Assembly: GCA_031763025.1 (NCBI GenBank)
Contig: JASSKH010000020.1
Location: 9,546,528 to 9,610,527, forward strand
DNA length: 64,000 nucleotides
Source: Macrocystis pyrifera
Lineage: Eukaryota; Sar; Phaeophyceae; Laminariales; Laminariaceae
Direction: 5' to 3'
Part shown: positions 1 through 10,485 of the stretch, in pieces
Layout of the letters: every line of letters starts with the position of its first letter
How positions within the stretch are numbered: position 1 is the first letter of the stretch
The notes under the pieces: generated by a model
The model's database searches: none
Told to the model about the DNA's origin: nothing
The model's input: the letters and a program-made list of their open reading frames with translations, nothing else
Translations under genes and position numbers: made by a program

Positions 1-179
1 AAACCACATATCTCTGACCTACATCGACACAAAAATAAAACAAAAACAATGCGAAACGAAACGTATATTCATATGCATGAACAAACGACTACCAAAATAC
101 ATATTCCTGGGTGAACAAAGAAGTGCCAACATACACGAAGGCATGAGGACGCAAATGCCTCACGTCCATCCCACGCTAC

Positions 180-660
180 CATTCCCTCAATCTACGGCTA
201 CAGCGACAGAGCCCCTCGGAAACGGTCTTCTTGTCCCCGTTACCAACACCGCTATCGTTACCGCTAGCATTACCGCTCCAATTACCATTACCGTTACCGT
301 GAGCCTCGAGCTTTTTCATTGACAACTACACAAACAAAAATCTCGTGTGAAAACAAAAGAATCGAGGACACACAAAACAACAACTAATCGTGGATACACA
401 AAACAAAAAAACAAACAAAATCATGGACACACATATTCCCACGTCCATGGACATGGAGTCCTTCCCTCCCTCCGTCGACCGCTACAGCTACAGCGGTGCC
501 GAAAGCAGCGGTTAAAAATCTTTCGCCCCTGTTTTACCGTCACCGCCGCCAGAACGGTCACCGCTCTCGCTATCGTTACCGCTACCAATACCGTCATTAT
601 TACCGCCATTGTTACCGCTACCATTACCGCCAGCCTCGGGCTTTTCATTGACACATACCA
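180..660. repeat. Duplicated ACCGTT/ACCGCT-type imperfect microsatellite
   Basis: Two stretches (about 180-330 and 450-660) are built from imperfect hexamers such as ACCGTT, ACCGCT and ATTACC and end in a similar segment (AGCCTCG followed by TTTTTCATTGACA). They are a local duplication of a low-complexity tract. Open frames across it encode only Thr/Val/Ile runs and are not credible genes. Confidence 0.55.
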
Positions 661-1124
661 CTACACACACGTGAAAATCGTGGACACAAAACTTAATCCT
701 GGACACACCATTAACAAACAAAACAACAACCAACACCATGAAAAAAGGTATGAACACACATTCACACAAGGACCAAAAATATATATTACAAAAAAAACGA
801 ACGAAACACATATGGATGAACACAAACACGCCCACACCATAAAAAAATGTACCAGGCGAATACACATTCACAGAAAAAAAAAATGAAAAAAAAAAATTGG
901 GGAAAAAAAAAAAAGAAAAAAAAAAAAAAATCATGGGACCAACACGAAACACGAAACATCTTCCCCCCGCACCTCATGGACATGTAACCCTCCCACCGTC
1001 GACGACTGCGGCGATAGCGCTGGAAGCCATCTTCTTGCCCCCGTTTCCGTTGACCGCGGCTTTTTCCAGCGATTTCGCCGCTGATCCCGTCACCCCTGAT
1101 TTCACCACCGATCTCTTCGGAGAG
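661..1124. other. No gene seen; A-rich, then mixed sequence
   Basis: The first part is strongly A-rich on the plus strand, with long A runs near 880-930. The second part is of ordinary composition. I see no coding signal, repeat family member or RNA gene in it. Confidence 0.5.
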
Positions 1125-1498
1125 GCGGCCATCGTATCACTCAATGCTGCCGCTGCTGTTGGTGCTGCTGCTGCTGCTACCAGGAAAAAGAGGGGTTTCG
1201 AAACAGCGGAGGGGAAAATAGGGGGGGGGGGTGCTCATTTTTGTGGCTTGCCTTAAGTCATTTGGATATTGAGCACGCAGCCTTTTTCGAGACGGGGGGG
1301 CGGTGGGAACCGTCAACTTCCGATTCTGCTGCTGCTTCTGCTGCCAGAAAAAAAAAAAGAGAATTTCAAGGCAAAGGAGGAAAATCAAATAAAAGAGGGG
1401 ACAAGAAAGGGGGGGGAAGAAATACCGTCATCTTGCCATTCTGCTGCTTCTGCAAGGAAATTTTTTTGCGGGGGTTTCCAACACAAGAGGGGAAAAGA

Positions 1499-1534
<36 letters not shown>

Positions 1535-1760
1535 CGTCTACTTGTTATTATGAAGGGAAAATAGTGTTAACAAGACCGTTAATATGCGATTCTAACGCTG
1601 CAAGGAAACCATAGCACCGAGAACAATCGGGGGAAAAAAACCGCAACTCGCGATTCTGCTGCTGCTGCTGCTGCTAGCGGCAAGCGGGACAAGGGGGTTT
1701 CGAAACAGAAGAAAATGGGACACAAGGGAAAGGGGGATTCGCAATAGAAAAGAGGGGGCG
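1125..1760. repeat. Four diverged CTG/poly-purine modules
   Basis: A module consisting of a short CTG run, then a purine-rich stretch with GGGTTTCGAAACA-like sequence and G runs, recurs at about 1140-1225, 1315-1400, 1435-1535 and 1650-1760. The copies are diverged and of unequal length, so this is an old local duplication. The open frames here read low-complexity codons and I do not regard them as genes. Confidence 0.5.
1501..1534 (+). repeat. Homopolymer run of 34 G
   Basis: Thirty-four consecutive G bases lie inside the third CTG/purine module. Such a run can form G-quadruplex and is also prone to length error in sequencing. Confidence 0.9.
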
Positions 1761-1913
1761 ACAAGGTAAAAGAGAGGGATTGACAAACCAGTTCGCCACC
1801 CATCTGTGCGGGGGTATATACGCGAGATTTCTGGTTGCATCGGTTGGCTTTTCTTGCTTTCTCTCTCCATTTGTCGAGAAAATCAGGCGTGGAGTTCGTC
1901 CAAGGGGGAGTGC

Positions 1914-2655
1914 TATCGTACCACCCGTGTGTTATCGTCACCCGTGTGCTATCATTTCATCACCCTTGTATTCCGATATTTCATCATCCGTGTGTTATCT
2001 TATCGCCCGTGCGTTATCGTATCACTCTGATGCTATCCTATCACCAGTGTGCTATCCAATGAATATCACCGGTGTGCTATCTTACCACCCGCATGTTATC
2101 CTATCACCCGTGTGTTATCGAATCACTCGTGTGCTATCCAATGAACATCACTCGTGTGCTATCCAATGAATATCACCCGTGTGTTATCTTATGACCCGTG
2201 TGTTTCGTATCACCCGTGTGCTATCTTATGACCCGTGTGTTATCTTATGACCCGTGTGTTATCGTATGACCCGTGTGTTATCGTATGACCCGCGTGTTAT
2301 CCTATCACCCGTGTGTTATCGTATCACTCGTGCGCTATCCAATGAACATCACTCGTGTGCTATCCAATGAATATCACCCGTGTGGTATTGTATCACCCGT
2401 GTGTTATCTTATGACCCGTGTGTTTCGTATCACCCGTGTGTTATCTTATGACCCGTGTGTTATCGTATGACCCGCGTGTTATCCTATCACCCGTGTGTTA
2501 TCTTATGACCCGTGTGTTATCGCATCACCCGTGTGTTATCTTATCACCCGTGTGTTATCTTATCACCCGTGTGTTATTGTGACACCCGCGTCTGTTATCT
2601 CACGACCCGTGTGTCCTCTTTTACCACCGACGTGATATTATGTAACCCGTGTGCT
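1914..2655 (+). repeat. 19-bp minisatellite (CCCGTGTGTTATC type)
   Basis: Tandem units such as ACCCGTGTGTTATCTTATG repeat with a 19-base period; successive starts at 2231, 2250 and 2269 show it directly. Variants change TTATG to CTATC, or insert an AATGAA(C/T)ATCACT segment. The segment from about 2140 is repeated again from about 2342, giving a higher-order repeat near 200 bp. Because 19 is not a multiple of 3, the long open frames across it cycle through frames and do not represent a repeat protein. Confidence 0.9.
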
Positions 2656-3224
2656 AAATCTCGCGAAGAACATCTGGTTGCCTGACGAATCACCCTCATT
2701 GTCCTAACCCGACGCTCCCACACACCCCACAACAAGCATGGTCTTATTTTTTAGCGGGTTGTGGCAGCAGCTGGCTGACTCGAAGCGAGAGAAAACATCG
2801 GAGGACTTTTCGTTTGTGACGTTTCCCCCCTCCCCCCTCAATAGTTTAGCTACATCGGAAATGAAACTAACTCATTGAAGCTGTCATCCATACGCAAGTC
2901 CGCCTGACAAGCGGTTCTTAGCAGGATGCAGCTCACCCTTCATGCGACTCGTCGCACACCTCACGGCGCTTCGCGCTTAGTGCAAGCGAAGTCTGCCTGG
3001 TCGGTGAAAACCCGACATGCTCCGTCCCGGCATAATGTAGGGAAGCGTAGTCTACGGTTTCATCATACGACTACGGCCATGCATAAGATCGAGTGCATCT
3101 CTCCTATCGAGTACACCCCCCCTCCCTAGTTTCGTATGTTGCTGTGGCAAGCATAAAGCGACGCACAGCACTGCTGCAAAAAAAACAAGCATGGGGAGGG
3201 GGGGGGGTTCGGTTCCTCCCAAGC
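2656..3224. other. No gene seen
   Basis: Ordinary-composition sequence between the minisatellite and the first MITE. I find no coding motif, RNA signal or recognisable repeat in it. Confidence 0.4.
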
Positions 3225-3333
3225 TATTACGGGGGACCATAGTAAATAGGACCAAACATTGTTAGTAAAAACAGGGAAAAATACAGATTTTTGTGCGTAC
3301 CGTAGGTCCTATTTACTACGGTTCTCCGTAATA
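3225..3333 (-). mobile_element. MITE family A, copy 1
   Basis: About 109 bp including flanking TA. The termini read TTACGGGGGACCATAGTAAA inward and its inverse on the right. Inside the arms lies the family core: on the minus strand a tract like AAAACCTATATATTTACC. No coding capacity. Ends and TA flanks suggest mobilisation by a Tc1/mariner-type transposase (inference from structure). Confidence 0.85.
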
Positions 3334-3667
3334 CCAGTATCTCGCGCGAAGTATTGCCCACGCAGGCCAAGTTTGTGCCCGCAACTCGTTTCATCATCGT
3401 ATTTTCATCGTCCGGCGCATCGCCCAAGACTTTAGGACCAGCGAAATATCAACCGAGTCAACGACAACTTTCGTGGTTTGAACCGTCAACGAGCAGGTTG
3501 AGCGCCCAGCAGTATGGGCATGGTCAGGACGCACCCATGCCGTACCGTACGCCTCCTTGCGCTGTAACTCCTCGGGGCGCCGATCGGTACCATCCCCCGA
3601 ACACGTACGTACTGGCCGTTGCGGTAATCGACACTTTCGATCGTGGTTTCTCTCCCCTCTCGAGTCC

Positions 3668-3756
3668 CAAGCGGTCCTCCGCTTTGGGGACAAACCGCTC
3701 CGGTTCTACTACTGTAGTGTTAAGTACTTTGCCCCCCAAGGCGGGGCGGTAGTACG
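3668..3756. mobile_element. Possible diverged MITE family B copy
   Basis: Arms resembling CGCTTTGGGGACAAAC on the left and its inverse TTTGCCCCCCAAGGCGGG on the right face each other across about 30 bp. They match the family B arms seen best at 57,424-57,520, but the outer TTAA ends are not preserved. Confidence 0.4.
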
Positions 3757-3771
3757 GCATCGCCCACCGTG

Positions 3772-3928
3772 CTTCCTGCATACGTGGCAACGTAGTATCT
3801 CTGTGGCGTAGCTTTGTGACCACAGGACTCGTATCTCTTCTAGGATCAAAGAAATCGGCACGGGCACTGGTTGTGCTGGATGTCGACGGGTAGAAAGAAC
3901 GTCAGTGTGAAGAACACATACACACACG
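3772..3928 (-). repeat. Foldback family C arm
   Basis: Contains the family C arm: GTAGTATCTCTGTGGCGTAG, TTTGTGACCACAG, a GATGTCGACGGGTAGAAAGA segment and a GTGTGAAGAACACAC end. The same string, in either orientation, recurs near 6.94, 7.77, 15.1, 16.4, 17.4, 57.8, 60.4 and 61.3 kb. No coding content. Confidence 0.7.
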
Positions 3929-4162
3929 CTCCAAAGGCTTAAGCTCACCACGCTCCCACGCATATATACGCCGGAAAAAAAAAACTGCCTAACGTACTCG
4001 TGACAAGATACGTGCAACCTCGCCACTTGCTTTTTTCAATATTATTTTCCAAAAACACAAGACACACACCGACTCCTTAAACTCTGCAGCTTCTCAAGCA
4101 AATTTTGTCTTCCTCGTATACACTCTACTTCGCACGTAGTACGCGCGATCGAAGCATGACTG

Positions 4163-4272
4163 TTACGGGGGACCGTAGTAAATAGGACCTACGGTACACA
4201 CACAAACCTATATACGTTTACCTATTTTTACCAACAATACTTGGTCCTATTTACTATGGCCCCTCGCGATAG
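4163..4272 (+). mobile_element. MITE family A, copy 2
   Basis: Left arm TTACGGGGGACCGTAGTAAA and inverted right arm ending CCCCTCGCG frame the usual AT-rich core in plus orientation. The right terminus has drifted (GCGATA instead of GTAATA). Confidence 0.8.
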
Positions 4273-5022
4273 CGTCACACTCAGCCTGCAAAGACGAGCT
4301 TCGACCGAACCCTCCATCTCACAGCTGTTTTTCTTCTTCAATTTTTATGAACGCCACGCGCGCTGCTCGTCACTCCGGTTGCAACAGCAGGACAAGCCGC
4401 TGCTACGAACCTCGGGGCGCGTGAGTGTGCTGACCCGACCTGATCGTGCTTTCCAAGCTCGACGACCCCGCGGGGCACACCATCTAAGCAGGATTCTGGT
4501 TAGGCTTGACTTTGCGGTAAGGGATAACACTTCCTGGTCGGGGTGGGGTGGTGGCCGCCTTTACAGCCCAAGCCGGGGCAAAAATCACCGCCTGGAAAAA
4601 AAATAATAATACACGTATAGAACTACTCACTTAGTATCTCGATCTCTGAGCGTGCTCGGTTGGCACATCCCTGGCCTCTCAGAGCTCCCACTTGGGAATC
4701 GCCTCTTTTTATTACTTGCCGGACCTTTCCAGCGGGTCTTTGTTTTCTCCATTTCTCTTCGCACTTTCAGCCCTTCTTTCCTTTTTTCTTCTTTGGTTTC
4801 GTGTGCGTGCGTGTACTCCGAGCGCGGTTCCGCGGGCGAGCGCGGCACCGTCGCGGGTGCCAGCGGGTGCTGGCGGGTTGCAATATACTCAATTGAGTAA
4901 AAACCTAAAATACACACCTGGCTGGTATCAAAAGCTGCGGTCCGATTTCTGACAGATTTGCTTGACCGGAGGATAAGAGCGGCGAATCCGCAGGATGCCG
5001 AGACTAATCAAGTACAAGAAAT
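4273..5022. other. No gene seen
   Basis: Overlapping short open frames occur near 4.65-4.95 kb on both strands, but their residues are driven by TTC/TTT tracts and none shows a domain. No repeat family recognised. Confidence 0.4.
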
Positions 5023-5147
5023 ATCGGGGAACGTAGTGATCAGGGCTGAATACGCTCAGTAAAACTACTGCTGTAATACACCAGGTATAGGTTTTTGTGT
5101 ATACGATGGGTCCTGGTTACTGTTGGTATGTCGCCCCCCCCGTGATA
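5023..5147 (-). mobile_element. MITE family A, copy 3 (strongly decayed)
   Basis: Order of family A landmarks is kept: CGGGGAACGTAGTGATCAGG, a CAGTAAAACTA segment, TATAGGTTTTTGTGTATACG, GGTCCTGGTTACTGT and a CCCCCCCCGTGATA end. Many substitutions. It carries an extra CCAGGTA just before TATAGG, comparable to the 7-base insertions in copies 10 and 15. Confidence 0.55.
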
Positions 5148-5483
5148 TCTGGCCGGCAGAGTGCCCTTACCCAACCACCGCTGTACCTACTGGTAGAATT
5201 TAGTCCGTAGAGTCCGCTGGCCAAGCCAGCTCACGGCCAGCCGACTCGAAGACGTCGACTTTTTGTGACAGCCACGGTGCTTTCGTGCTCTCGCCTGTGT
5301 GACAGCGGTGTTCACAGCAGGACATGATGCAACTCGCGACTCGCGTTTTCGCGGACCAAAACGAAAACCGACAAAACACATCATTGCCGAGCCTCTCGTG
5401 CTATCAAAAGTTTGTAGGGAAACGCGTGATGATGAGCATGTCCCCAACGCTTTCGATACCCCCCGAAAATGTAGGTGGCCCAC

Positions 5484-5548
5484 ACCCGTACGAGTGCATG
5501 CTTGTACGTAAATATATACATACGTACAAGCATGCTCTCGTACGGGTT
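5484..5548. repeat. Near-perfect hairpin, 27-bp arms
   Basis: ACCCGTACGAGTGCATGCTT followed by GTACGTA faces its inverse across about 10 bases (AATATATACA), with one or two mismatches. GTAC-rich palindromes are frequent in this window, but this is the longest isolated one. No other copy noticed. Confidence 0.75.
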
Positions 5549-5816
5549 CAGGGTTACGCTATAGCGCTTGTATTTTCCTGTTTATTTTATCGCTCAAATG
5601 TCGATCCACTTTTTCCTGAACTCCCAATCTCGTATATGTGCTCGCGTCAGCTGACCTTGTGAATCGGCGACTAGCGACTAGTTGGCTACCTGGTGGGTAA
5701 GATGGTTGGTTGCTTCAGGATATTTGCGCAGCTCCGCTTTTTTTTTTTTATATCGGACTTGGCGCGTTTGAGACCTGAAGAGTGGGAAATATTGATGCAA
5801 CCACGCCTGTGTGAGC

Positions 5817-5926
5817 TATTACGGGGGACCATAGTAAATAGGACCAAATATTGTTAGCAAAAAAAGTTAAATATATATAGTTTTTATGTACACCATAGGT
5901 CCTGTTAACTATGGACCCCCGTAATA
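5817..5926 (-). mobile_element. MITE family A, copy 4
   Basis: Flanked on both sides by TA and bounded by TTACGGGGG and CCCCCGTAA. The right arm is the variant TTAACTATGGACCCCC rather than TTTACTATGGTCCCCC, the second arm type of this family. Confidence 0.85.
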
Positions 5927-6048
5927 GTTCGTTGGCTTACTCCTTTGCCATCCAACATGTACCTACGCAGCAGTAGCCGTCAGAGCCCAAAAAAATACCT
6001 GCGCCTGGAGCTCGCGAGAGACCTTTCGGTATAGAACAAGACGCCTCG

Positions 6049-6157
6049 TACTACGGGGGATCACAGTAAATAGGACCTACGGTGCACACAAAAACCCTTA
6101 TATTTGCCTACTTTTACTAACAATATTTGGTTCTATTTACTATGGTCCTCGGTAATA
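6049..6157 (+). mobile_element. MITE family A, copy 5
   Basis: TA, then CTACGGGGGATCACAGTAAA, AT-rich core in plus orientation, and TTACTATGGTCCTCGGTAA followed by TA. The C at the first arm base against T in most copies helps fix the duplicated target at TA. Confidence 0.85.
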
Positions 6158-6282
6158 AGAAACGAACTCTGAGACTCACACAGAGGGGATCAAAACACGG
6201 GGGCCGTAATGCTGAAGTCAATGTAGAACGCACCAGTTCTCAAACAAGAAACGAAGCCTGGACCAGCTTCCCTGTTTCATAT

Positions 6283-6391
6283 TACTACGGGGGACCATAG
6301 TAAATAGGACCTACGGTGCACACAAACACCCATATATTTCCATATCTTTACCGACAATATTTGGTCCTATTTACTACGGCCCCCCGCATTA
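6283..6391 (+). mobile_element. MITE family A, copy 6
   Basis: TA, CTACGGGGGACCATAGTAAA, plus-oriented core, then CCCCCCGCAT and TA. Only about 125 bp separates it from copy 5. Confidence 0.85.
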
Positions 6392-6833
6392 GCTACCCTA
6401 CTGTACTGCTGCGGTGTGTCGATCGGGATTTCCCAATACCCTCAATCTGGAAAAAGCTCGCGCACTACTACTACCTGCCCCACCGGAGTATTGGTGAAAG
6501 GCCGGCCAAGCCAGGTAATGATGTGTTACTGCCTGTGTGCTCACCTTCCCAACTTGACAACAGTTATCATCGTGTACACACCAGGTACACGAGTACGATA
6601 TTACCACAACGAATGCTCGTACGAAACTACACATGATACGACAAACTAGGTACGTACTCGTACTCGTTCCAGGTTAGGTTAGGGTTTTTCCGGTTGGTAT
6701 CGCCATCATGCGTTACTTTTCCAGGTTATCATGTGAATATGAATGCGTGAGGCCTACCACGATGCGCATGGCCTTGCGTTGTCCAATCGACTCGCTAGTG
6801 CTTGCTGCGTTGCGATTCGTCTTCTCCGTGTCG

Positions 6834-6940
6834 TATTACGGGGGTCCATAGTTAATAGGACCTATGGTATGTACAAAAACATATGTATTTACCTATTTCT
6901 ACTAACAATATGTGGTCCTATTTACTATGGTACCCGTTTA
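6834..6940 (+). mobile_element. MITE family A, copy 7
   Basis: TA plus TTACGGGGGTCCATAGTTAA on the left (second arm type), and a first-type right arm with a damaged end (TATGGTACCCGTT then TA). Hybrid arms in one copy indicate exchange between subfamilies. Confidence 0.8.
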
Positions 6941-7035
6941 GGGTGAAGAACTGGCATGGACACTGCTGGACACTGCTGGGTGTGTGCTGGATGTTGGCGA
7001 GTGGAAGAACGGCTTGATAAAGAGAACACACACCT
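6941..7035 (-). repeat. Foldback family C arm fragment
   Basis: Begins right after MITE copy 7 with GGGTGAAGAACTGGCATGGA, then GTGCTGGATGTTGGCGAGTG and GAAGAACGGCTTGATAAAG. It contains a local duplication of GGACACTGCT. Diverged from other arms. Confidence 0.55.
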
Positions 7036-7764
7036 ACACACACACCTGGGCTAGGCCATGATGTGTAAATGTCCAAGTTTATTTTATCAACTTCAGAGGG
7101 TAATATATATAGCTGGTGTATACCTGGTATATACTATACTGCTGTATCTGGTACCCCCGTACATTATACGATAACATGATAAAGACTACAGCAGCAGTGG
7201 TAACGGACACCTACTGAGCGATGCAGTGGTGTGCCCGATGAAAGACCGCCCCCTCACAAAATTCAATGTACGAGCACGTGAACTTATCTCCGTTTTGGTC
7301 TCTTATCCTTCACTACTGAAACAGTGACTCCATACTAATTTCAGCTAGTTTTTCCCGTGACAAAACCGATTGACCTGGTCGTATCGACACTATTGGGCTC
7401 AAACAGGATGTTCTCAAAATGGGTATCCCACTGCTGTAAGCAACAAAAAAGGCAGGCTTGAGATTCACAGGGACATCTTACAGCCGGAAAGGCAAATACA
7501 CTAACGTTGACTTTAGTGTAGAACGTAACCGTTCTCAAAAAGAAAAATCCAGCCTCGACAAGCTTTCCCGCTTCTTCTTGCGTAGATGTCCGGTACTACT
7601 ACAACAGTCTGTACTCGAATGATAAATACTCGTACGAGATCAGGGATAGGGGCTAAGGATTAACGGTTCGCATTTCCTACCATTCTATACCGTATGCTAA
7701 GCCACCACCTGTTGCTTTTAAAAGCGAAGCGTGGCGTAATTACGTACATACGTCGTCGTATGTG
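7036..7764. other. No gene seen
   Basis: Holds the short palindromes TACCTGGTA (7121) and TACTGCTGTA (7137) close together, but no coding domain or repeat family member that I can name. Confidence 0.4.
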
Positions 7765-7985
7765 TGTGTGTGTTCTTCACATTAAACCGTTCTTCTACTC
7801 GTCGACATCCAGCAAGCCCAGTGCAGTGTCCGTGCCGATTCTTCCACCTTAGAAAGATACGAGCTCTGTGGTCACAGACTACGACACAGAGATAACACAC
7901 CGTAACGCATCAATAGCCTACGCTATACCATGCCTTCGCACTAGGTGCGGCCGACACAACATACATACATACGCCAGTACATGAT
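7765..7985 (+). repeat. Foldback family C copy, inverted relative to 16.4 kb
   Basis: Starts in a GT dinucleotide run, continues CTTCACATTAAACCGTTCTT, a GTCGACATCCAGCA segment, GAGCTCTGTGGTCACAGACT and runs to a GGCCGACACAACATACATAC tail. The whole 220 bp is found as an inverted copy at 16,430-16,645, so the repeated unit here extends beyond the core arm. Confidence 0.75.
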
Positions 7986-9533
7986 TATGTACATGCTTCG
8001 TGTTTCTACATGCATGACATGTCCATACAGCAGTAGTATTAATAGTACGTGCTAGTGCGTACGTGGGGATTTTAGGGTTGCGGTTGGCGTCTGTACGTGC
8101 CTGTTTTCGTACTATCTCACGCAACGGCTGTTAGTTGCTACAGCAGTACGTACGTACGTACGCACGCACCCTGAAAACAGCGCCGACCTCGCCCAGAAGG
8201 TGCGAGCGATTGTTTTCGTGAGAAGAAGGGTACGTAGACAAAAACTCAAAACATTCTATTCTTGAAAGACTCTCCCTCTCTCTCGCTCGACCCGATATCA
8301 CACCGAAAGACTCTCCTTCTCTCTCTCTCGCTCGACCCCATATCACACCGAAAGCACACTGCTGCTGTTCGGCCGGCGTAGTACACTGGCAACCTACATA
8401 CGTACGCCTTCGGGAAAGATCGAGCGGTGCACGCACGCACGCACGCAGAGGGGTGGACAGACCTTGATGGATCTTTATAGGGGTTTTGTGTTGGACGCCT
8501 GAAGCCGACCCTCCGACCAGAACCCTAACCCGAACCCTAAGCCAGTGGTCAGTGCTGGCATGCTGTGCTTGTAAAGACTCTAGGTGGCACGCACGCACGC
8601 ACGCACTATACATACGGGTACAACAGCCCGTGTTGATCTGATTGGTCAACTTCTCCCGTACATGCAAAACACTTTTTTTTTTTTTTCGCACGTATGTACC
8701 TCGATAATACTCGGCACCCCTGTGAGCACTCAACGATCTGTACCTCTTTACGGTATACCGGTGTGTCGGCGACTATTTACTTGGAGCCTAGCCGTGGGGT
8801 ATTCGACCGAGCTCTCCGTCTTCGCATCTGACCCCGCGTATTCGCCTGTAGCTCGGCCTTGCTTGTGTATGTTATTTCTTTGCTGCCTACCAGATTGGTG
8901 GTAACCGACGGAGCCCTCCGTCTTTGACCGTCTCTGACCGTCTTTGTATATCTAACCCTGCGTCTTCGCTTGTGGCCCGGCCTTGGGTGTATTTATTGAT
9001 AAAAAAAAATAAATCAAGTCAGGCACCGAAATCGTACAGGAGGAGTGCGACCGTTTTTCGAGCGCTCGATTTTTTTTCCGGATCGGGTATGTACGTAGGT
9101 TGCTGTTGATAATACGGCCGAACAACAAGGAGTTTTCGGAAAGACTTACTAGTCCATAGCCTTCCGAAAACAAAACGTTGGACTACTGGCGACCCTTCTG
9201 CTACCTACCCACTTCCCACCGCTGTCGAGAAACAAAGACGAGCGGCGAAGAACGACCGCACCACGAGTGCGAACTCAGCGCTCCTTGCGGCAAAAGCCCG
9301 ATACGTAGTCGGTTACATTCTTACCACCCCAGTAAAATACCAGTAATAAGTAGCCGTGACCTGCAGACAACACACGCCTGCCTTGCTCACAGCAGTGGTC
9401 GCGTTAGGCCATGGCGTGCCATTCGGGCAAAATCGAATACGTAGTAGGGAGTTTCGTGACAATCCTATTCGGTTGGGATATATCCCAAACATATTAAAAT
9501 AATAAACATGAGGACCTGTGTGGTTCCATAAAT
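7986..9533. other. No gene seen; small tandem repeats
   Basis: Contains a (GTAC)n tract at about 8,143-8,164, two tandem 45-bp units (GAAAGACTCTCC ... ATATCACACC) at about 8,262-8,352, and CCCTAACCC-like words at 8,521-8,540. The longest frame (200 codons, minus strand, 8,131-8,733) reads through these repeats and shows no domain. Confidence 0.4.
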
Positions 9534-9727
9534 TAACCCTTTCAGGACTGAGGTGCCGTCTTGGGGACAAACACTACGGGGGGCCATAGTAAATAGGACC
9601 AAATATTTTTAGCAAAAAAAATGAAATATATAGGTTTTTGTGTGTGCCGTAGGTCCTATTAACTATGGTCCCCCGTATATAATAGTCAAATTCTAAGTAA
9701 TTTGTCCCAAAAACGGGAGTGCAATCA
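9534..9727. mobile_element. MITE family B (piggyBac-like), split by MITE A
   Basis: Left arm starts TTAACCCTTTCAGGACTGAG and reaches TTGGGGACAAAC; right arm is TCTAAGTAATTTGTCCCAAA then AACGGGAGTGCAATC. Both match the intact family B copy at 57,424-57,520. A family A MITE (9,573-9,680) separates the arms. TTAA followed by CCC ends is the signature of piggyBac-type insertions (known of that superfamily); mobility by such an enzyme is inferred. Confidence 0.7.
9573..9680 (-). mobile_element. MITE family A, copy 8, inside MITE B
   Basis: CTACGGGGGGCCATAGTAAA on the left, minus-oriented core and CTATGGTCCCCCGTAT on the right. It lies in the centre of a family B MITE and is therefore the younger insertion. 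Confidence 0.85.
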
Positions 9728-9747
9728 ATAAAATAGTCAACTACTAA

Positions 9748-10138
9748 TAGCACGGAGCACCATCGTAAATGGGACCAAATTTTGTCAGTAAAAATAGGTA
9801 AATATATAGGTTTTTGTGTGCACTGTAGCTCCTATTTGATGGGACCAAATTTTGTTAGTAAAAATAGGTAAATATATAGGTTTTTGTGTGCACTGTAGCT
9901 CCTATTTGATGGGACCAAATTTTGTTAGTAAAAATAGGTAAATATATAGGTTTTTGTGTGCACTGTAGCTCCTATTCGATGGGACCAAATTTTGTTAGTA
10001 AAAATAGGTAAATATATAGGTTTTTGTGTGCACTGTAGGTCCCTATTTGACGGGACCAAATTTTGATAGTAAAAATAGGTGAATATATAGGTTTTTGTGT
10101 GCACCGTAGGTCCCATTTTACTATGGTCCTCCGTGATA
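9748..10138 (-). mobile_element. MITE family A with core amplified to five 70-bp units
   Basis: Outer ends are those of one family A element (CACGGAGCACCATCGTAAAT left, TTACTATGGTCCTCCGTGA right). Between them the core starting GGGACCAAATTTTG is repeated at 9771, 9841, 9911, 9981 and 10,052, i.e. a period of 70, 70, 70 and 71 bases. Unit junctions read GTAGCTCCTATTTGATGGGA, a fusion of the inner ends of the two arms. Neighbouring units are almost identical, so amplification is later than the divergence between family copies. Confidence 0.9.
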
Positions 10139-10238
10139 GGCGACCCCGAAGGTGCGCAGCAGAGTAGTAGCGCAACCCAGGAACAATAAGGTCAAAACTT
10201 CGTATCGGCCCTTTTTTTTTTTTCCCCCACGGCCTTCA

Positions 10239-10331
10239 ACTTTTATAGCACCGCAGTCCCGTTTAGGGGACAAACTACTTGAAATTTGAGTGGTTTGTCC
10301 GCAAAACGGTACTGCAGTTCTAAAAAGGGTC
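10239..10331. mobile_element. MITE family B copy
   Basis: ACCGCAGTCCCGTTTAGGGG and ACAAACTACTTG on the left mirror CAAACCACT-type sequence and CAAAACGGTACTGCAGT on the right. Outer ends are ACTTTTATAG and CTAAAAAGGGTCAA; the TTAA duplication is not preserved. Confidence 0.65.
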
Positions 10332-10367
10332 AAAAACGATCCTATTTATTCGTTGTGGTCGCGTTGC

Positions 10368-10485
10368 TATTACGGGGGTCCATAGTTAATAGGACTTGTG
10401 GCACACATAAAAACCTACCAGGTATATATTTACCTACTTTTTCTAACAATATTTGGTCCTGTTTACTATGGACCCCCGTGGAATA
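10368..10485 (+). mobile_element. MITE family A, copy 10, with 7-bp insertion
   Basis: TA plus TTACGGGGGTCCATAGTTAA left; CTATGGACCCCCGTG right with two extra bases before the final AATA. The core reads AAAAACCTACCAGGTATATA where sister copies read AAAAACCTATATA: an exact extra CCAGGTA after a TA. Confidence 0.85.

Noticed and set aside
1780..2470. Long open frames reading a repeated YHPCVIVSPVCY-type peptide
   Set aside because: They are translations of the 19-bp minisatellite; the period is not a multiple of three and all frames stay open by repetition.
8521..8540. Telomere-like CCCTAACCC words
   Set aside because: Only two or three imperfect units, with no array.
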